IMG/VR virus record: IMGVR_UViG_3300024999_000034
Coordinates: 1 to 64,000 of that record
Source: a virus
DNA length: 64,000 nt
Direction: 5' to 3' (one strand)
Shown: positions 52,977-60,076 of the stretch, one piece after another
Numbering within the stretch: position 1 is the first letter of the stretch
Layout: each line of letters starts with the position of its first letter
Translations under genes and position numbers: made by a program
Notes under the pieces: model-generated
What the model saw: the letters and a program-made list of their open reading frames with translations, nothing else
Told to the model about the DNA's origin: nothing
Databases searched by the model: none

Positions 52977-53174
52977 TTGAAAAACTGGTTAAATGTAAAA
53001 ATTGAAGATTATGTGTTAACCTACAGCAAATCAAATAGGCCACAATTCCATTCTTGCAATTGGTGCGGCAATCCTGCAATTAAAATCATCACGAGAACTA
53101 GTGTAGCGACAGGTAATACTTATAGTGATTTCGCTTGTGATCGACATACAGAAGATTGGAAACAAGGAATATAA
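52977..53174 (+). CDS. Small zinc-finger-like protein
   Basis: A TTG start behind AAGGAGGAATAAATAAA gives a 65-aa product with HSCNWCGNPAIKI and FACDRHTEDW, a CxxC...CxxH metal site. It is the second gene of its cassette. It could be an adaptor or nucleic-acid binding protein. Confidence 0.65.
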   Translation: MKNWLNVKIEDYVLTYSKSNRPQFHSCNWCGNPAIKIITRTSVATGNTYSDFACDRHTEDWKQGI

Positions 53175-53189
53175 AAATAAATCACTAGA

Positions 53190-53214
53190 AGGAGCTTAAA
53201 AGAGCTTCTTTTCT
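53190..53214 (+). terminator. Cassette terminator
   Basis: AAGGAGCT (53190-53197) pairs with AGCTTCTT (53204-53211), one G-U, then TTCTTTTT. The stem sequence equals that at 51543. Confidence 0.75.
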
Positions 53215-53225
53215 TTTTGCTATAC

Positions 53226-53275
53226 ATTATATCATTTCATAATCCAAACACCTTAAATAACCATTTCTGGCCTTA
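53226..53275 (+). repeat. Cassette-boundary repeat, copy E
   Basis: ATTATA (53226-53231), then ACACCTTAAAT (53248), 11 nt, GGCCTTA. Confidence 0.6.
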
Positions 53276-53385
53276 TCATTGCTATCTGACTAATCCTGCT
53301 ATACTCACATTCTTAATTCTGTAAATACCAGAAAACTCTTGTTTTATCCTATTGTATGAAGTGTAAAATAATTATTTGTAATCAG

Positions 53386-53430
53386 TTGTATTTTGTTCAA
53401 TAAGTGTATATAATAGATAGTAATTACATA
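53386..53430 (+). promoter_or_regulatory. Promoter with AGTAATTACATA element
   Basis: TTGTAT (53386-53391), 17 bp, TATAAT (53409-53414), 4 nt, AGTAATTACATA (53419-53430). Confidence 0.8.
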
Positions 53431-53458
53431 CTGAATTTTAAGGAGGAAGTGTTATAAA

Positions 53459-53677
53459 ATGAAATGTGATGAAAAAGGAAAATCAATTATTTTGTCTTGC
53501 ACTAAGGAAGAATTAATGGTAATCATGGGAGTTTTGAAGAGTGCAGCAAATAAAGCAGATCGAGAATTAAACAGAGAAAAAGCTAACCTCTTAGATACTT
53601 TTCAGGGTAATTTGAACGCTATACAATGTGGTATGTATACAGGTATCAAATTTGATATTAAAACTAAGGAGGAATAG
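53459..53677 (+). CDS. Hypothetical cassette protein
   Basis: The 72-aa product starts MKCDEKGKSIILSCTKEELM behind AAGGAGGAAGTGTTATAAA. It has a strand-helix-helix pattern (EELMVIMGVLKSAANKADRE). It is followed 5 nt later by the coiled-coil gene, so the two are likely partners. Confidence 0.7.
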   Translation: MKCDEKGKSIILSCTKEELMVIMGVLKSAANKADRELNREKANLLDTFQGNLNAIQCGMYTGIKFDIKTKEE

Positions 53678-53682
53678 AGAAT

Positions 53683-53883
53683 ATGGAACTCAAAAAACTA
53701 CAAGCAGAACTTGAAGATGCTGAAGAAAAAGTAATCGATGCCCAGGAGGAATATAATAGGATCAAAGAGGAACTAGAAGAACTCAAAGACCAACTTGACG
53801 GAGCTAAAGGTGATCTTAGAGAAGCAAAAGAATTAGTTAAAAATATCAAAGCAGAGATAAGAGAGGCAAAGGAAATTAAATAA
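53683..53883 (+). CDS. Coiled-coil protein
   Basis: The 66-aa product is almost entirely heptad-patterned coiled coil (MELKKLQAELEDAEEKVIDA to AEIREAKEIK), highly charged and acidic. It would dimerise or bind a partner by coiled-coil pairing. The gene has AAGGAGGAATAGAGAAT in front. Confidence 0.75.
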   Translation: MELKKLQAELEDAEEKVIDAQEEYNRIKEELEELKDQLDGAKGDLREAKELVKNIKAEIREAKEIK

Positions 53884-53891
53884 ATGGATAC

Positions 53892-53918
53892 TAGAAGCTG
53901 TAAAAGGCTTCTATTTTC
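53892..53918 (+). terminator. Cassette terminator
   Basis: TAGAAGC (53892-53898) pairs with GCTTCTA (53907-53913), then TTTTC. Confidence 0.75.
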
Positions 53919-53952
53919 TTTTCCGGTACTAACTAACCATAAATCAATTAAA

Positions 53953-53986
53953 ACCTCTTAAAACCTTATTTCTGCTGTTCTGTCGC
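53953..53986 (+). repeat. Cassette-boundary repeat, copy F
   Basis: ACCTCTTAAAA at 53953; the downstream half is degenerate. Confidence 0.5.
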
Positions 53987-54072
53987 TATTCTGTATACCT
54001 TTCATGTTCCAAAAAGATAAACTGCCCATTTTAATGGGTGAATGAAATAATAATTAAGATATAATTATTATG

Positions 54073-54117
54073 TTGACAATGGATATTAATTTTAGTATTA
54101 TAATTAGTAATTACATA
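54073..54117 (+). promoter_or_regulatory. Promoter with AGTAATTACATA element
   Basis: TTGACA (54073-54078), 17 bp, TATTAT (54096-54101), 4 nt, AGTAATTACATA (54106-54117). Confidence 0.85.
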
Positions 54118-54137
54118 ATTATTTAGGAGGTTCTAGG

Positions 54138-54320
54138 ATGCTAACAAAAAAGCAGAAAACAAAACTTGAAAAACTTGCCAAAGATGTTACCGCCTCAAAA
54201 ATTGTAAAAGGTATTGAAGTTAATAAAATGTCATCGGATCAAGTTGAAACAGCAATTAGCAATTTAACGGAGGAAGAAGAAAATTATTATACTAGTCTTG
54301 TAATTGGAGAAAATAACTAA
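54138..54320 (+). CDS. Hypothetical cassette protein
   Basis: The 60-aa, helical product starts MLTKKQKTKLEKLAKDVTAS behind TTAGGAGGTTCTAGG. It has a basic N terminus and an acidic C terminus. It is first in a two-gene cassette. Confidence 0.65.
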   Translation: MLTKKQKTKLEKLAKDVTASKIVKGIEVNKMSSDQVETAISNLTEEEENYYTSLVIGENN

Positions 54321-54340
54321 ATGTAGGAGATGGTAAAAAA

Positions 54341-54523
54341 ATGAAAAAGGGAATGTATGATTTTAATGATTTATTGCAATGTAAATTGCATCTTCGAAAA
54401 CATGGTGAAATTATTTGTAGTGGTTATATTGTGGCAAACATGTTTAATTTTTGTATGGCTGAAGGGATTAAAATTACAGTTGAGAAAATATCTGAAACGG
54501 AATACAAATTCTTAAAGAGCTAA
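54341..54523 (+). CDS. Hypothetical cassette protein
   Basis: The 60-aa product starts MKKGMYDFNDLLQCKLHLRK; GTAGGAGATGGTAAAAAA precedes it. It looks like a small alpha/beta fold (EGIKITVEKISETEYKFLKS). The end of the gene overlaps the terminator stem. Confidence 0.65.
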   Translation: MKKGMYDFNDLLQCKLHLRKHGEIICSGYIVANMFNFCMAEGIKITVEKISETEYKFLKS

Positions 54524-54540
54524 CAAATAGCTCTTTTTTC
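54514..54540 (+). terminator. Cassette terminator
   Basis: AAAGAGCTA (from 54514-54516) pairs with TAGCTCTTT (54528-54536), followed by T-run. Confidence 0.8.
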
Positions 54541-54763
54541 TTTTCTCCTACCCTTTAAAAATCCATTTTTATACTATATTTTGATTTTAAGAATCGACTT
54601 ATAGCAAGGGTTCTAGGGTTTTTACTTTTTGCAATTTTAATGAATTGTAAAATAATTATTCAAATGCCATTGACGTATTATATTAAATCATAGTACAATG
54701 AGACGAACGCTAAAATTAACTTATAATTATTATTGATATGTAATAATACAAATATAAAATAGT

Positions 54764-54792
54764 TTGACAACTTAGAGTAAAATCATTATACT
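54764..54792 (+). promoter_or_regulatory. Sigma-A type promoter
   Basis: TTGACA (54764-54769) and TATACT (54787-54792), 17 bp apart; TTAGGTACATAA lies at the start-site position. Confidence 0.85.
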
Positions 54793-54832
54793 ATACTTAG
54801 GTACATAAATAAATTATAAGGAGTTGGCACGA

Positions 54833-55009
54833 ATGGAAAACTTAAAATCTTTAGTAGGTCAACGGGTAACGCTCACCAGTATTTATGGTAGCGTATACAA
54901 TTCAACTCTAACAGAGTATGAGGATGAATTAGTCACAATCAAAAACGAAGGATTTATGGAAATTGTTTTTGCAATTGAAGAAGTTCAAAGCGTAGAAAGA
55001 AGGGTTTAA
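54833..55009 (+). CDS. Small beta-barrel (Sm-like pattern) protein
   Basis: ATG 54833 (MENLKSLVGQRVTLTSIYGS) is 9 nt from AAGGAG; a TTG at 54824 touches the site. The 58-aa product has LVGQRVTLTSIYGSVYN, LTEYEDELVTIKN and FAIEEVQSVERR, a strand order recalling Sm/Hfq-type or SH3-like barrels. Similarity is by pattern only. It ends 1 nt before the next gene. Confidence 0.6.
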   Translation: MENLKSLVGQRVTLTSIYGSVYNSTLTEYEDELVTIKNEGFMEIVFAIEEVQSVERRV

Positions 55010-55010
55010 A

Positions 55011-55481
55011 ATGATTGCTAAAATGACAGACAAAGTTAGATATAATGAGGGGATCACAACTATTCCTGAACTAGATGCTTTAGGGTTGATCGAATTTAAG
55101 CAAGAGGATAATATTTATTCTAAACGTACTGCTTCTGGTGTATGTACTAAATATTTTGCTAGTCTTAAAGATTCCGGAGGATGTTGGGAGATTTCAAAAA
55201 CTTCTTATCTGTCCAGAACAGGCCAAAAAGAAAAAATTGGAAAGGTTGAAAAACTGATTAATTCCGAAGGTTTAGAAATTACAAAAGAAGCAATTAGTAC
55301 ATATAATCGGAAAAGTTGTTCCCTCGGAGGAAATGACAATTGGAATATTGCAAATGGTTTAGGGACTAATAAGGAGAATAGATATCTAAAAAGTGTAGCG
55401 CGGTATTATGGAGTAGATAAATTAACAAAAGAAGATATTAAAAGATATATAGAAAGGGAAAAGATAGGAATACTAGTGTAA
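55011..55481 (+). CDS. Hypothetical cassette protein, 156 aa
   Basis: The product starts MIAKMTDKVRYNEGITTIPE behind AGAAGGGTTTAAA. It has basic and helical parts (YLKSVARYYGVDKLTKEDIK). Coupled to the small barrel protein gene. No family recognised. Confidence 0.65.
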   Translation: MIAKMTDKVRYNEGITTIPELDALGLIEFKQEDNIYSKRTASGVCTKYFASLKDSGGCWEISKTSYLSRTGQKEKIGKVEKLINSEGLEITKEAISTYNRKSCSLGGNDNWNIANGLGTNKENRYLKSVARYYGVDKLTKEDIKRYIEREKIGILV

Positions 55482-55492
55482 AATAAATTACT

Positions 55493-55518
55493 AAGAAGCT
55501 GAATAGGCTTCTTTTTCT
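55493..55518 (+). terminator. Cassette terminator
   Basis: AAGAAGC (55493-55499) pairs with GCTTCTT (55507-55513), then TTTC. Confidence 0.75.
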
Positions 55519-55553
55519 TTGCCTTGTTATAGTTTTACCCTAAACATATTACA

Positions 55554-55583
55554 ACGCCTTAAAAGTGCCATTATGGGCCTTAC
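55554..55583 (+). repeat. Cassette-boundary repeat, copy G
   Basis: ACGCCTTAAAA at 55554, 12 nt, GCCTTACA. Confidence 0.6.
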
Positions 55584-55602
55584 AATCAAATATAATTACT
55601 AT

Positions 55603-55632
55603 TTGACGTTTGTATATTTGCTATGATATTAT
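55603..55632 (+). promoter_or_regulatory. Sigma-A type promoter
   Basis: TTGACG (55603-55608), 18 bp, TATTAT (55627-55632). Confidence 0.75.
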
Positions 55633-55668
55633 GTAAATAATAAAATAAATTTAAGGAGAGCTGAACTC

Positions 55669-56160
55669 ATGAAAAAATATGATTTTGTAAAAATTCTAAA
55701 CATTGGCGTTGGAAAAATTGAAAACATTTGGGACAATAAAGACGTTCAAATTAATATCTGTGATACTATGTATTATAGGGATCTTACAGAAGATAGGCAG
55801 GATATAGGTAACGTTGAACTAGCAACGGAAAAACAATACATAGAATTTATCAAATTCATGATTAAAGAACTTAACGCAAAGTCTAAAAATAAAAGGAGCG
55901 AAGCAGCAGACTATAATCGAGAAACAAACGGAGAAGCCACCAGGAGGAAAGGTAAAGTCTCAGTAATAAATGGTAATTATGCTTTTGGATTATGCGAAAA
56001 TTCAATATCTCAGCATCATAGAGGATTACTGTCCGATGCTAAAAAAGCAAAGGAGTTAAAAGACAAACTAAAAAAGGAAATAGCATGGTATAAACACAGA
56101 GATAAATTAATAAAAGAGGCTGAAAAGGAAAGAAAGAATAGAGAAAATAATGCAGGGTAA
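55669..56160 (+). CDS. Hypothetical basic protein, 163 aa
   Basis: The product starts MKKYDFVKILNIGVGKIENI behind TTAAGGAGAGCTGAACTC. The C-terminal half is basic and helical (SDAKKAKELKDKLKKEIAWY), which suits nucleic-acid or protein binding. No family recognised. Last of the single-cassette series. Confidence 0.65.
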   Translation: MKKYDFVKILNIGVGKIENIWDNKDVQINICDTMYYRDLTEDRQDIGNVELATEKQYIEFIKFMIKELNAKSKNKRSEAADYNRETNGEATRRKGKVSVINGNYAFGLCENSISQHHRGLLSDAKKAKELKDKLKKEIAWYKHRDKLIKEAEKERKNRENNAG

Positions 56161-56168
56161 ACCATTTA

Positions 56169-56195
56169 GACTAGAAATAAAATTCTAGTCTTTTT
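56169..56195 (+). terminator. Cassette terminator
   Basis: GACTAGAA (56169-56176) pairs with TTCTAGTC (56183-56190), then T5. The gap 56196-56499 beyond it is C-rich without a gene. Confidence 0.85.
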
Positions 56196-56499
56196 CTATG
56201 TTCATTCAGCCGGATCAACTCATTTTCCCTTTTCAATCCTTCACATTCCCAAAACACTCCAACAGAAACGTCCCTTCTTGCCATCAGATTGCATTGCCCT
56301 TTATAATCTTGCCTAGCATCGATTTAAACGTCTCAGAATTAAAATAAGCATAATATACAATCAAATCTGGCTTATTAAGCGCAGATTAACTCCGATACAG
56401 TCATTAACTATATAATTACCAATCATTACCATACTATGAATCATATAGCATCATTAATATAAGTAATAGCATATAAATCAAAATATAATGTTTTAGGGG

Positions 56500-56528
56500 T
56501 TGACGGATTGCTGTTTAAGTATTAAAAT
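56500..56528 (+). promoter_or_regulatory. Promoter of the boxA-headed operon
   Basis: TTGACG (56500-56505), 17 bp, TAAAAT (56523-56528). A leader of about 230 nt follows, with two boxA-like sequences. Confidence 0.7.
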
Positions 56529-56608
56529 AAAGACAGTTAAACAATACATAAATAAAAACTTACTAGGAAGTAGTTAGTGAGTTAACCCCATAAAGTTTAC
56601 AGGTTTTC

Positions 56609-56682
56609 CAGTTTGACCTTTAAAAACTGAGGGATAGGACAATGGAGCAGATTGCCTACCTAAAAGCTCTTTGAAAACTGAA
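56609..56682 (+). promoter_or_regulatory. boxA-like antitermination signals
   Basis: GCTCTTTGAAAACTGAA (56666-56682) matches the boxA of Bacillus-type rRNA leaders (TGCTCTTTGAAAACT). A weaker copy GACCTTTAAAAACTGAG lies at 56615-56631, inside a CAGTTT/AAACTG hairpin (56609-56629). In rRNA operons boxA binds NusB/NusE and prevents premature termination. The same use is inferred for the operon that follows. Confidence 0.65.
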
Positions 56683-56768
56683 TAAAGCGAACTAGCACCA
56701 TAAACCTTCAATACTACTTTTTGGATTGACGCTTGCGCTTATAAAAGCAAGTTGAAGGAGTGGGAAAG

Positions 56769-56900
56769 ATGAAATACAAGCGCACGGAACGCCTTCAGCT
56801 AGTTAAATTGTCCCTTACAAAAACTTGCTCATCTTGTCTTAATTTCTGCTCTCTTAAAGTAAAAAATAAAATTAAGAAAGTGAGAAATAAAAATGTCTGA
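56769..56900 (+). CDS. 43-aa basic Cys-containing protein
   Basis: ATG 56769 is 8 nt from AAGGAG. The frame reads MKYKRTERLQLVKLSLTKTC, has SSCLNFC, and ends in a Lys/Arg-rich tail with TGA, overlapping the next start by 8 nt. Three cysteines and a basic tail suggest a small RNA- or DNA-binding protein. It is the first frame after boxA. Confidence 0.55.
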   Translation: MKYKRTERLQLVKLSLTKTCSSCLNFCSLKVKNKIKKVRNKNV

Positions 56901-57153
56901 AAATCAAAAAGAATCTATTTTAAAACTTGCTAAAGGTTCTTGGCAGCGTTCAATCCTCAGAGACTTATTATCTTATTCAGCCATAACAAATCCTATCAAA
57001 TCGCTTAAAGGTAACGCTAAATCTTATTCAAAACGTTATCAAGTATCATTTTTTGCGTTGCTTTTTAGAATCGAAAAAGCCGGATACACCATAACAGTCA
57101 AACCTGGCCCACTTGGTGGACAGTGGGGATCTACATACAGTTTATCAGTATAA
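56893..57153 (+). CDS. Hypothetical protein, 86 aa
   Basis: The product starts MSENQKESILKLAKGSWQRS behind AAGAAAGTGAGAAATAAAA. It resembles a small winged-helix (SWQRSILRDLL... YQVSFFALLFRIEKAGYTIT). The C terminus is Gly-rich (GPLGGQWGSTYS). No family recognised. Confidence 0.6.
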   Translation: MSENQKESILKLAKGSWQRSILRDLLSYSAITNPIKSLKGNAKSYSKRYQVSFFALLFRIEKAGYTITVKPGPLGGQWGSTYSLSV

Positions 57154-57279
57154 AGTTAAAAATAATTATTCTAAACACTTTCAAAATAGAGAGTGGAAAT
57201 TAAGGCAAGAAAAAAGTATAATTGTAAGGGAATCAAAACTATCTTTTATCTCTTATTGCTTTTCTTGTTTTTATTTTTA

Positions 57280-57297
57280 CCCTCTTAATTAAGAGGG
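57280..57297 (+). promoter_or_regulatory. 18-bp perfect palindrome over the ribosome-binding site
   Basis: CCCTCTTAATTAAGAGGG lies 10 nt before ATG 57308. Its right arm forms the AGAGGGGG ribosome-binding site. It could be a protein operator or an RNA hairpin that hides the site. Confidence 0.6.
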
Positions 57298-57307
57298 GGA
57301 AAATAAA

Positions 57308-57565
57308 ATGACTAAAACAAAAATTAATCAATTATTTATTGAATCTTGTGATAAACTAATTGGAGAACTTGCTTACACAGATATGGTAAATCACAAAAAA
57401 ACATTATCTAAAGCAAAACAAAGAAATTATCAAGGAGGTTATTCACTTTCCGCAAATACTCAATACCTGCTAGAAACTAAAAAAGCGTATATAGCAGGAA
57501 CAATGAGTGAAGAGGAGTCAAAAGCTATATTCCTTCGACAAAAACTATGCGGAAACGTGCTATAA
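57308..57565 (+). CDS. Hypothetical protein, 85 aa
   Basis: The helical product (MTKTKINQLFIESCDKLIGE...) ends GNVL. Its stop TAA lies inside the motif GTGCTATAACAAA shared with other gene ends in this operon. Translation is probably controlled by the palindrome at 57280-57297. Family not recognised. Confidence 0.65.
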   Translation: MTKTKINQLFIESCDKLIGELAYTDMVNHKKTLSKAKQRNYQGGYSLSANTQYLLETKKAYIAGTMSEEESKAIFLRQKLCGNVL

Positions 57566-57586
57566 CAAATTGTCTATAACAATCGT
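57556..57586 (+). repeat. ATAACAAA element, two copies
   Basis: GTGCTATAACAAA at the stop codon and GTCTATAACAATC 16 nt later. Confidence 0.55.
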
Positions 57587-57630
57587 AGAGGGTAAACACA
57601 AGGACAAGGAAAGCAAAATTAAAGGGATTA

Positions 57631-57666
57631 AAAAAGACAATTCATGGTAGTTGAAGTGTCTTTTTC
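57631..57666 (+). terminator. Terminator
   Basis: AAAAAGACA (57631-57639) pairs with TGTCTTTTT (57657-57665). Confidence 0.75.
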
Positions 57667-57695
57667 TAAATTATATCATAATAATTATTAAAATA

Positions 57696-57704
57696 TGGTA
57701 TAAT
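57696..57704 (+). promoter_or_regulatory. Extended -10 promoter
   Basis: TGGTATAAT matches TGnTATAAT; no clear -35. A GGAC/GTCC hairpin follows in the leader of the gene at 57748. Confidence 0.6.
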
Positions 57705-57747
57705 TTAGAAAGGACATTTAAGTCCCTAATTTAAGGAGGTTTTTAAA

Positions 57748-58101
57748 ATGACTAACAAAAAATGGTTTTGTACTCCTGATGCTGAAACGAGAAAAGGAAT
57801 TGCTGGTTATAGATTTTACCTGTCAATGAAGAAAAATTATGAGCCGGATGTCGAACTTTCTCCTTCGCCTTGGGTTCATGCTGAAGCTTTGGAGTCTAAA
57901 AATGATTTTTTCTTTACTTCGCGTGATATTGCTTATCCAGAAATTACGAAACGATTAGGAGAAGTAGAAAGATTAATATTACATCCTTGTTATGTATGTA
58001 ATATTACTTTTGACGAAAAACTACTTTACCCTGTTGTAAATGATAATGACGAAAAAACAGGGGAACATATTTGCCATGAATGTCTAAATAATGACGACTA
58101 A
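57748..58101 (+). CDS. Zinc-site protein, 117 aa
   Basis: The product starts MTNKKWFCTPDAETRKGIAG behind TTAAGGAGGTTTTTAAA. It has a C-terminal CYVCNITFDE... HICHECLNND zinc module, and a Trp/Phe-rich N-terminal part. Possibly a small adaptor or DNA-binding protein; no family recognised. Confidence 0.65.
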   Translation: MTNKKWFCTPDAETRKGIAGYRFYLSMKKNYEPDVELSPSPWVHAEALESKNDFFFTSRDIAYPEITKRLGEVERLILHPCYVCNITFDEKLLYPVVNDNDEKTGEHICHECLNNDD

Positions 58102-58133
58102 ATTAATTAACCCTTAAAATTGGTTGTAAGTGT

Positions 58134-58168
58134 ACGCAAGTTAAACATGCTATAACAAATGCTTGCGT
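58134..58168 (+). repeat. Stem-loop with ATAACAAA loop
   Basis: ACGCAAG (58134-58140) pairs with CTTGCGT (58162-58168); the loop contains GCTATAACAAAT. Confidence 0.65.
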
Positions 58169-58203
58169 ATAGTTGGGAATCAATTATTAAGGAGTGGTAT
58201 TAT

Positions 58204-59505
58204 ATGAAAGAAATGCTAGTAAAAACTTTCGGAATTGTGGGTTTAGTTGGTCAACTAAAATCTGGTCAAATCAACAGGGATGCTGAAATGCAAAGATCGT
58301 TTGTGTGGGGTAACAAGGAGCAAACAGACTTAATTGATTCTGTTTTTCAAGCTCTAACAACTTATATCCCTCCCTTGATTGGTGCTGAAACTGAGGTTGA
58401 AGTTGAGGTAAAAGGGAAAATCGAAAAAGTCATTGACCTTCTTGACGGAAAGCAGCGCAGTACAACCTTGGAAAAATTCTTGAATGATGAAATAAAGTTG
58501 GGCCATAACATTCGGCCTGTTGTCATTGAGAATGAAGACGATACTATTGAAACTTACATAGTTGCAGGGAAAAAATGGAGCGAATTACCGGACAGAGCAA
58601 AGCAAGTTTTCAAGAATTGTAAGATCCAAATGGTTTATTTTAAGGACATGACACAACAGGAAAGAGAATTGCAGTTCATCAAACTCCAGGGAGGGAAGAA
58701 ACTAAGTAATGCAGAAGTAAACAAGGTTCGCATTGGTGATGAAGTCAGAACATTTATCTATAAGCAATTAGCAACAGATTTATGGACTAAATTCATTAAT
58801 GTTTCTGCAAACCGCGAGGTTAAATTTGAGACAATGCAACAAGTACTAATGGTTATGACTAATTCCTTTGACTTATCCGGCAAATCATTACAAGCATTTT
58901 CAGAGGATTCTATCATGGTCGATGCTGAAACCATGGTAAAAGTTGAGAGAGTCACGGAATACCTAAATGAAGTTGTAAAATTCATTAAAAAATTCTCTTT
59001 ACCTACTGAACTTCAAAAACTTGAAGAATCAGAAGTAATCATCAAACTCGAACCTAAAGAGCTTAAAAAGTATCAGAAGCCTATAGAATATCTTAAGAAG
59101 GTTCATGTCTCAGTTATCTATAACACGGCACTCAAGGCCATTCTGAACGATATTAGCGCAAAGGATTTTGCTAAATTTGTTGCTAAATTCTTCTTTGATG
59201 TTCCTGCAAGGTATAAAAGATATACAGAATCAGATACTTCTAGTGCATCAAGTGGGAAAATTAGAATTGAGGAAATGGATAAGGCACTGGTCAATGAGTT
59301 CAAAATTGTGGCAAAGGTTACTGAAGTAAAAGTTGAAGAGGTTCAAGATGTTGAGCCAGTAATTGAGCAATGGGAACAACCTTTACAAGTTGAAAACCTC
59401 GAATCTATCATAACAGATGAACCTGAAGAGTTCGGCAATAATGAAGAAGATAAGCAAGACGCTCAATTAATTATTGATATTACAAATAATTCCAATGTTG
59501 CTTAA
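58204..59505 (+). CDS. DUF262-domain protein
   Basis: ATG 58204 (MKEMLVKTFGIVGLVGQLKS) follows AAGGAGTGGTATTAT; the frame opens 15 codons earlier. The 433-aa protein has the DUF262 (GmrSD N-terminal/ParB-like) signature: QRSFVWGNKEQTDLIDSVFQ (residues 30-49), YIPPLIG, LLDGKQRSTTLEKFL (79-93), and an acidic C-terminal tail. DUF262 proteins are NTP-binding nucleases or their regulators, found in type IV restriction and phosphorothioate systems. In a phage it might neutralise or mimic such systems, or exclude rivals. No HNH domain is seen. Confidence 0.8.
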   Translation: MKEMLVKTFGIVGLVGQLKSGQINRDAEMQRSFVWGNKEQTDLIDSVFQALTTYIPPLIGAETEVEVEVKGKIEKVIDLLDGKQRSTTLEKFLNDEIKLGHNIRPVVIENEDDTIETYIVAGKKWSELPDRAKQVFKNCKIQMVYFKDMTQQERELQFIKLQGGKKLSNAEVNKVRIGDEVRTFIYKQLATDLWTKFINVSANREVKFETMQQVLMVMTNSFDLSGKSLQAFSEDSIMVDAETMVKVERVTEYLNEVVKFIKKFSLPTELQKLEESEVIIKLEPKELKKYQKPIEYLKKVHVSVIYNTALKAILNDISAKDFAKFVAKFFFDVPARYKRYTESDTSSASSGKIRIEEMDKALVNEFKIVAKVTEVKVEEVQDVEPVIEQWEQPLQVENLESIITDEPEEFGNNEEDKQDAQLIIDITNNSNVA

Positions 59506-59529
59506 TTAATCCTTGGTAGTTTTGAGCTT

Positions 59530-59561
59530 ATGCGTTAAGATAATAACAAGGCTTAACGCAT
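59530..59561 (+). repeat. Stem-loop with ATAACAA loop
   Basis: ATGCGTTAAG (59530-59539) pairs perfectly with CTTAACGCAT (59552-59561); loop ATAATAACAAGG. No U-run follows, so it is not a simple terminator. Confidence 0.7.
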
Positions 59562-59593
59562 TGTCGGAAAAATTTAAAAGGAGCTGTATTATT

Positions 59594-59770
59594 ATGTCTA
59601 ATAATTGTTTTGTTGCAATTGTAAGAACATACAATGATAATAGTAAAGAGTATGTTCTTACGACAAAAAATGATTATGAGAAAGAATCTAAAATTAAAGA
59701 CTTTAAAGAAGAATTGTCTTATTTTAAAACCTATATTGAGGCATGTGACTATATTTATTCTTTAAGTTAA
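59594..59770 (+). CDS. 58-aa hypothetical protein
   Basis: ATG 59594 (MSNNCFVAIVRTYNDNSKEY) follows AAAAGGAGCTGTATTATT. The open frame extends 27 codons upstream through the stem-loop, which is unlikely to be coding. Small alpha/beta protein, unknown family. Confidence 0.6.
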   Translation: MSNNCFVAIVRTYNDNSKEYVLTTKNDYEKESKIKDFKEELSYFKTYIEACDYIYSLS

Positions 59771-59836
59771 TTTTCCGTTTAAATCATGTCTTTATGGTAT
59801 TAAGTTTTTAGAATAAATTTGAAAGTTGGAAATCAA

Positions 59837-60076
59837 ATGAAAGAATTTAATTACTTAGGACTTACTTTTAAACCGTTGAGAACTCTAAAGGGTAAATCGT
59901 CTGATTTCTTTGCAATATCAAAAAAACTAAATGATATTAAAATTACTCCTAAAAATTGGAATCATACGGAATTTTATAAATCAGCAGAACAAAACGGAGC
60001 AGGAGAAATTGACTTATTTGAGGTAAATGGGTTAGTGGTTATTCCTTGTCAAAATTGTTTGTTTCAATATAAATAA
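59837..60076 (+). CDS. Hypothetical protein, 79 aa
   Basis: ATG 59837 (MKEFNYLGLTFKPLRTLKGK) has only a weak GTTGGAAA site; TTG 59819 is an alternative. The C-terminal part has VVIPCQNCLFQYK, a single CxxC. No family recognised. Confidence 0.55.
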   Translation: MKEFNYLGLTFKPLRTLKGKSSDFFAISKKLNDIKITPKNWNHTEFYKSAEQNGAGEIDLFEVNGLVVIPCQNCLFQYK

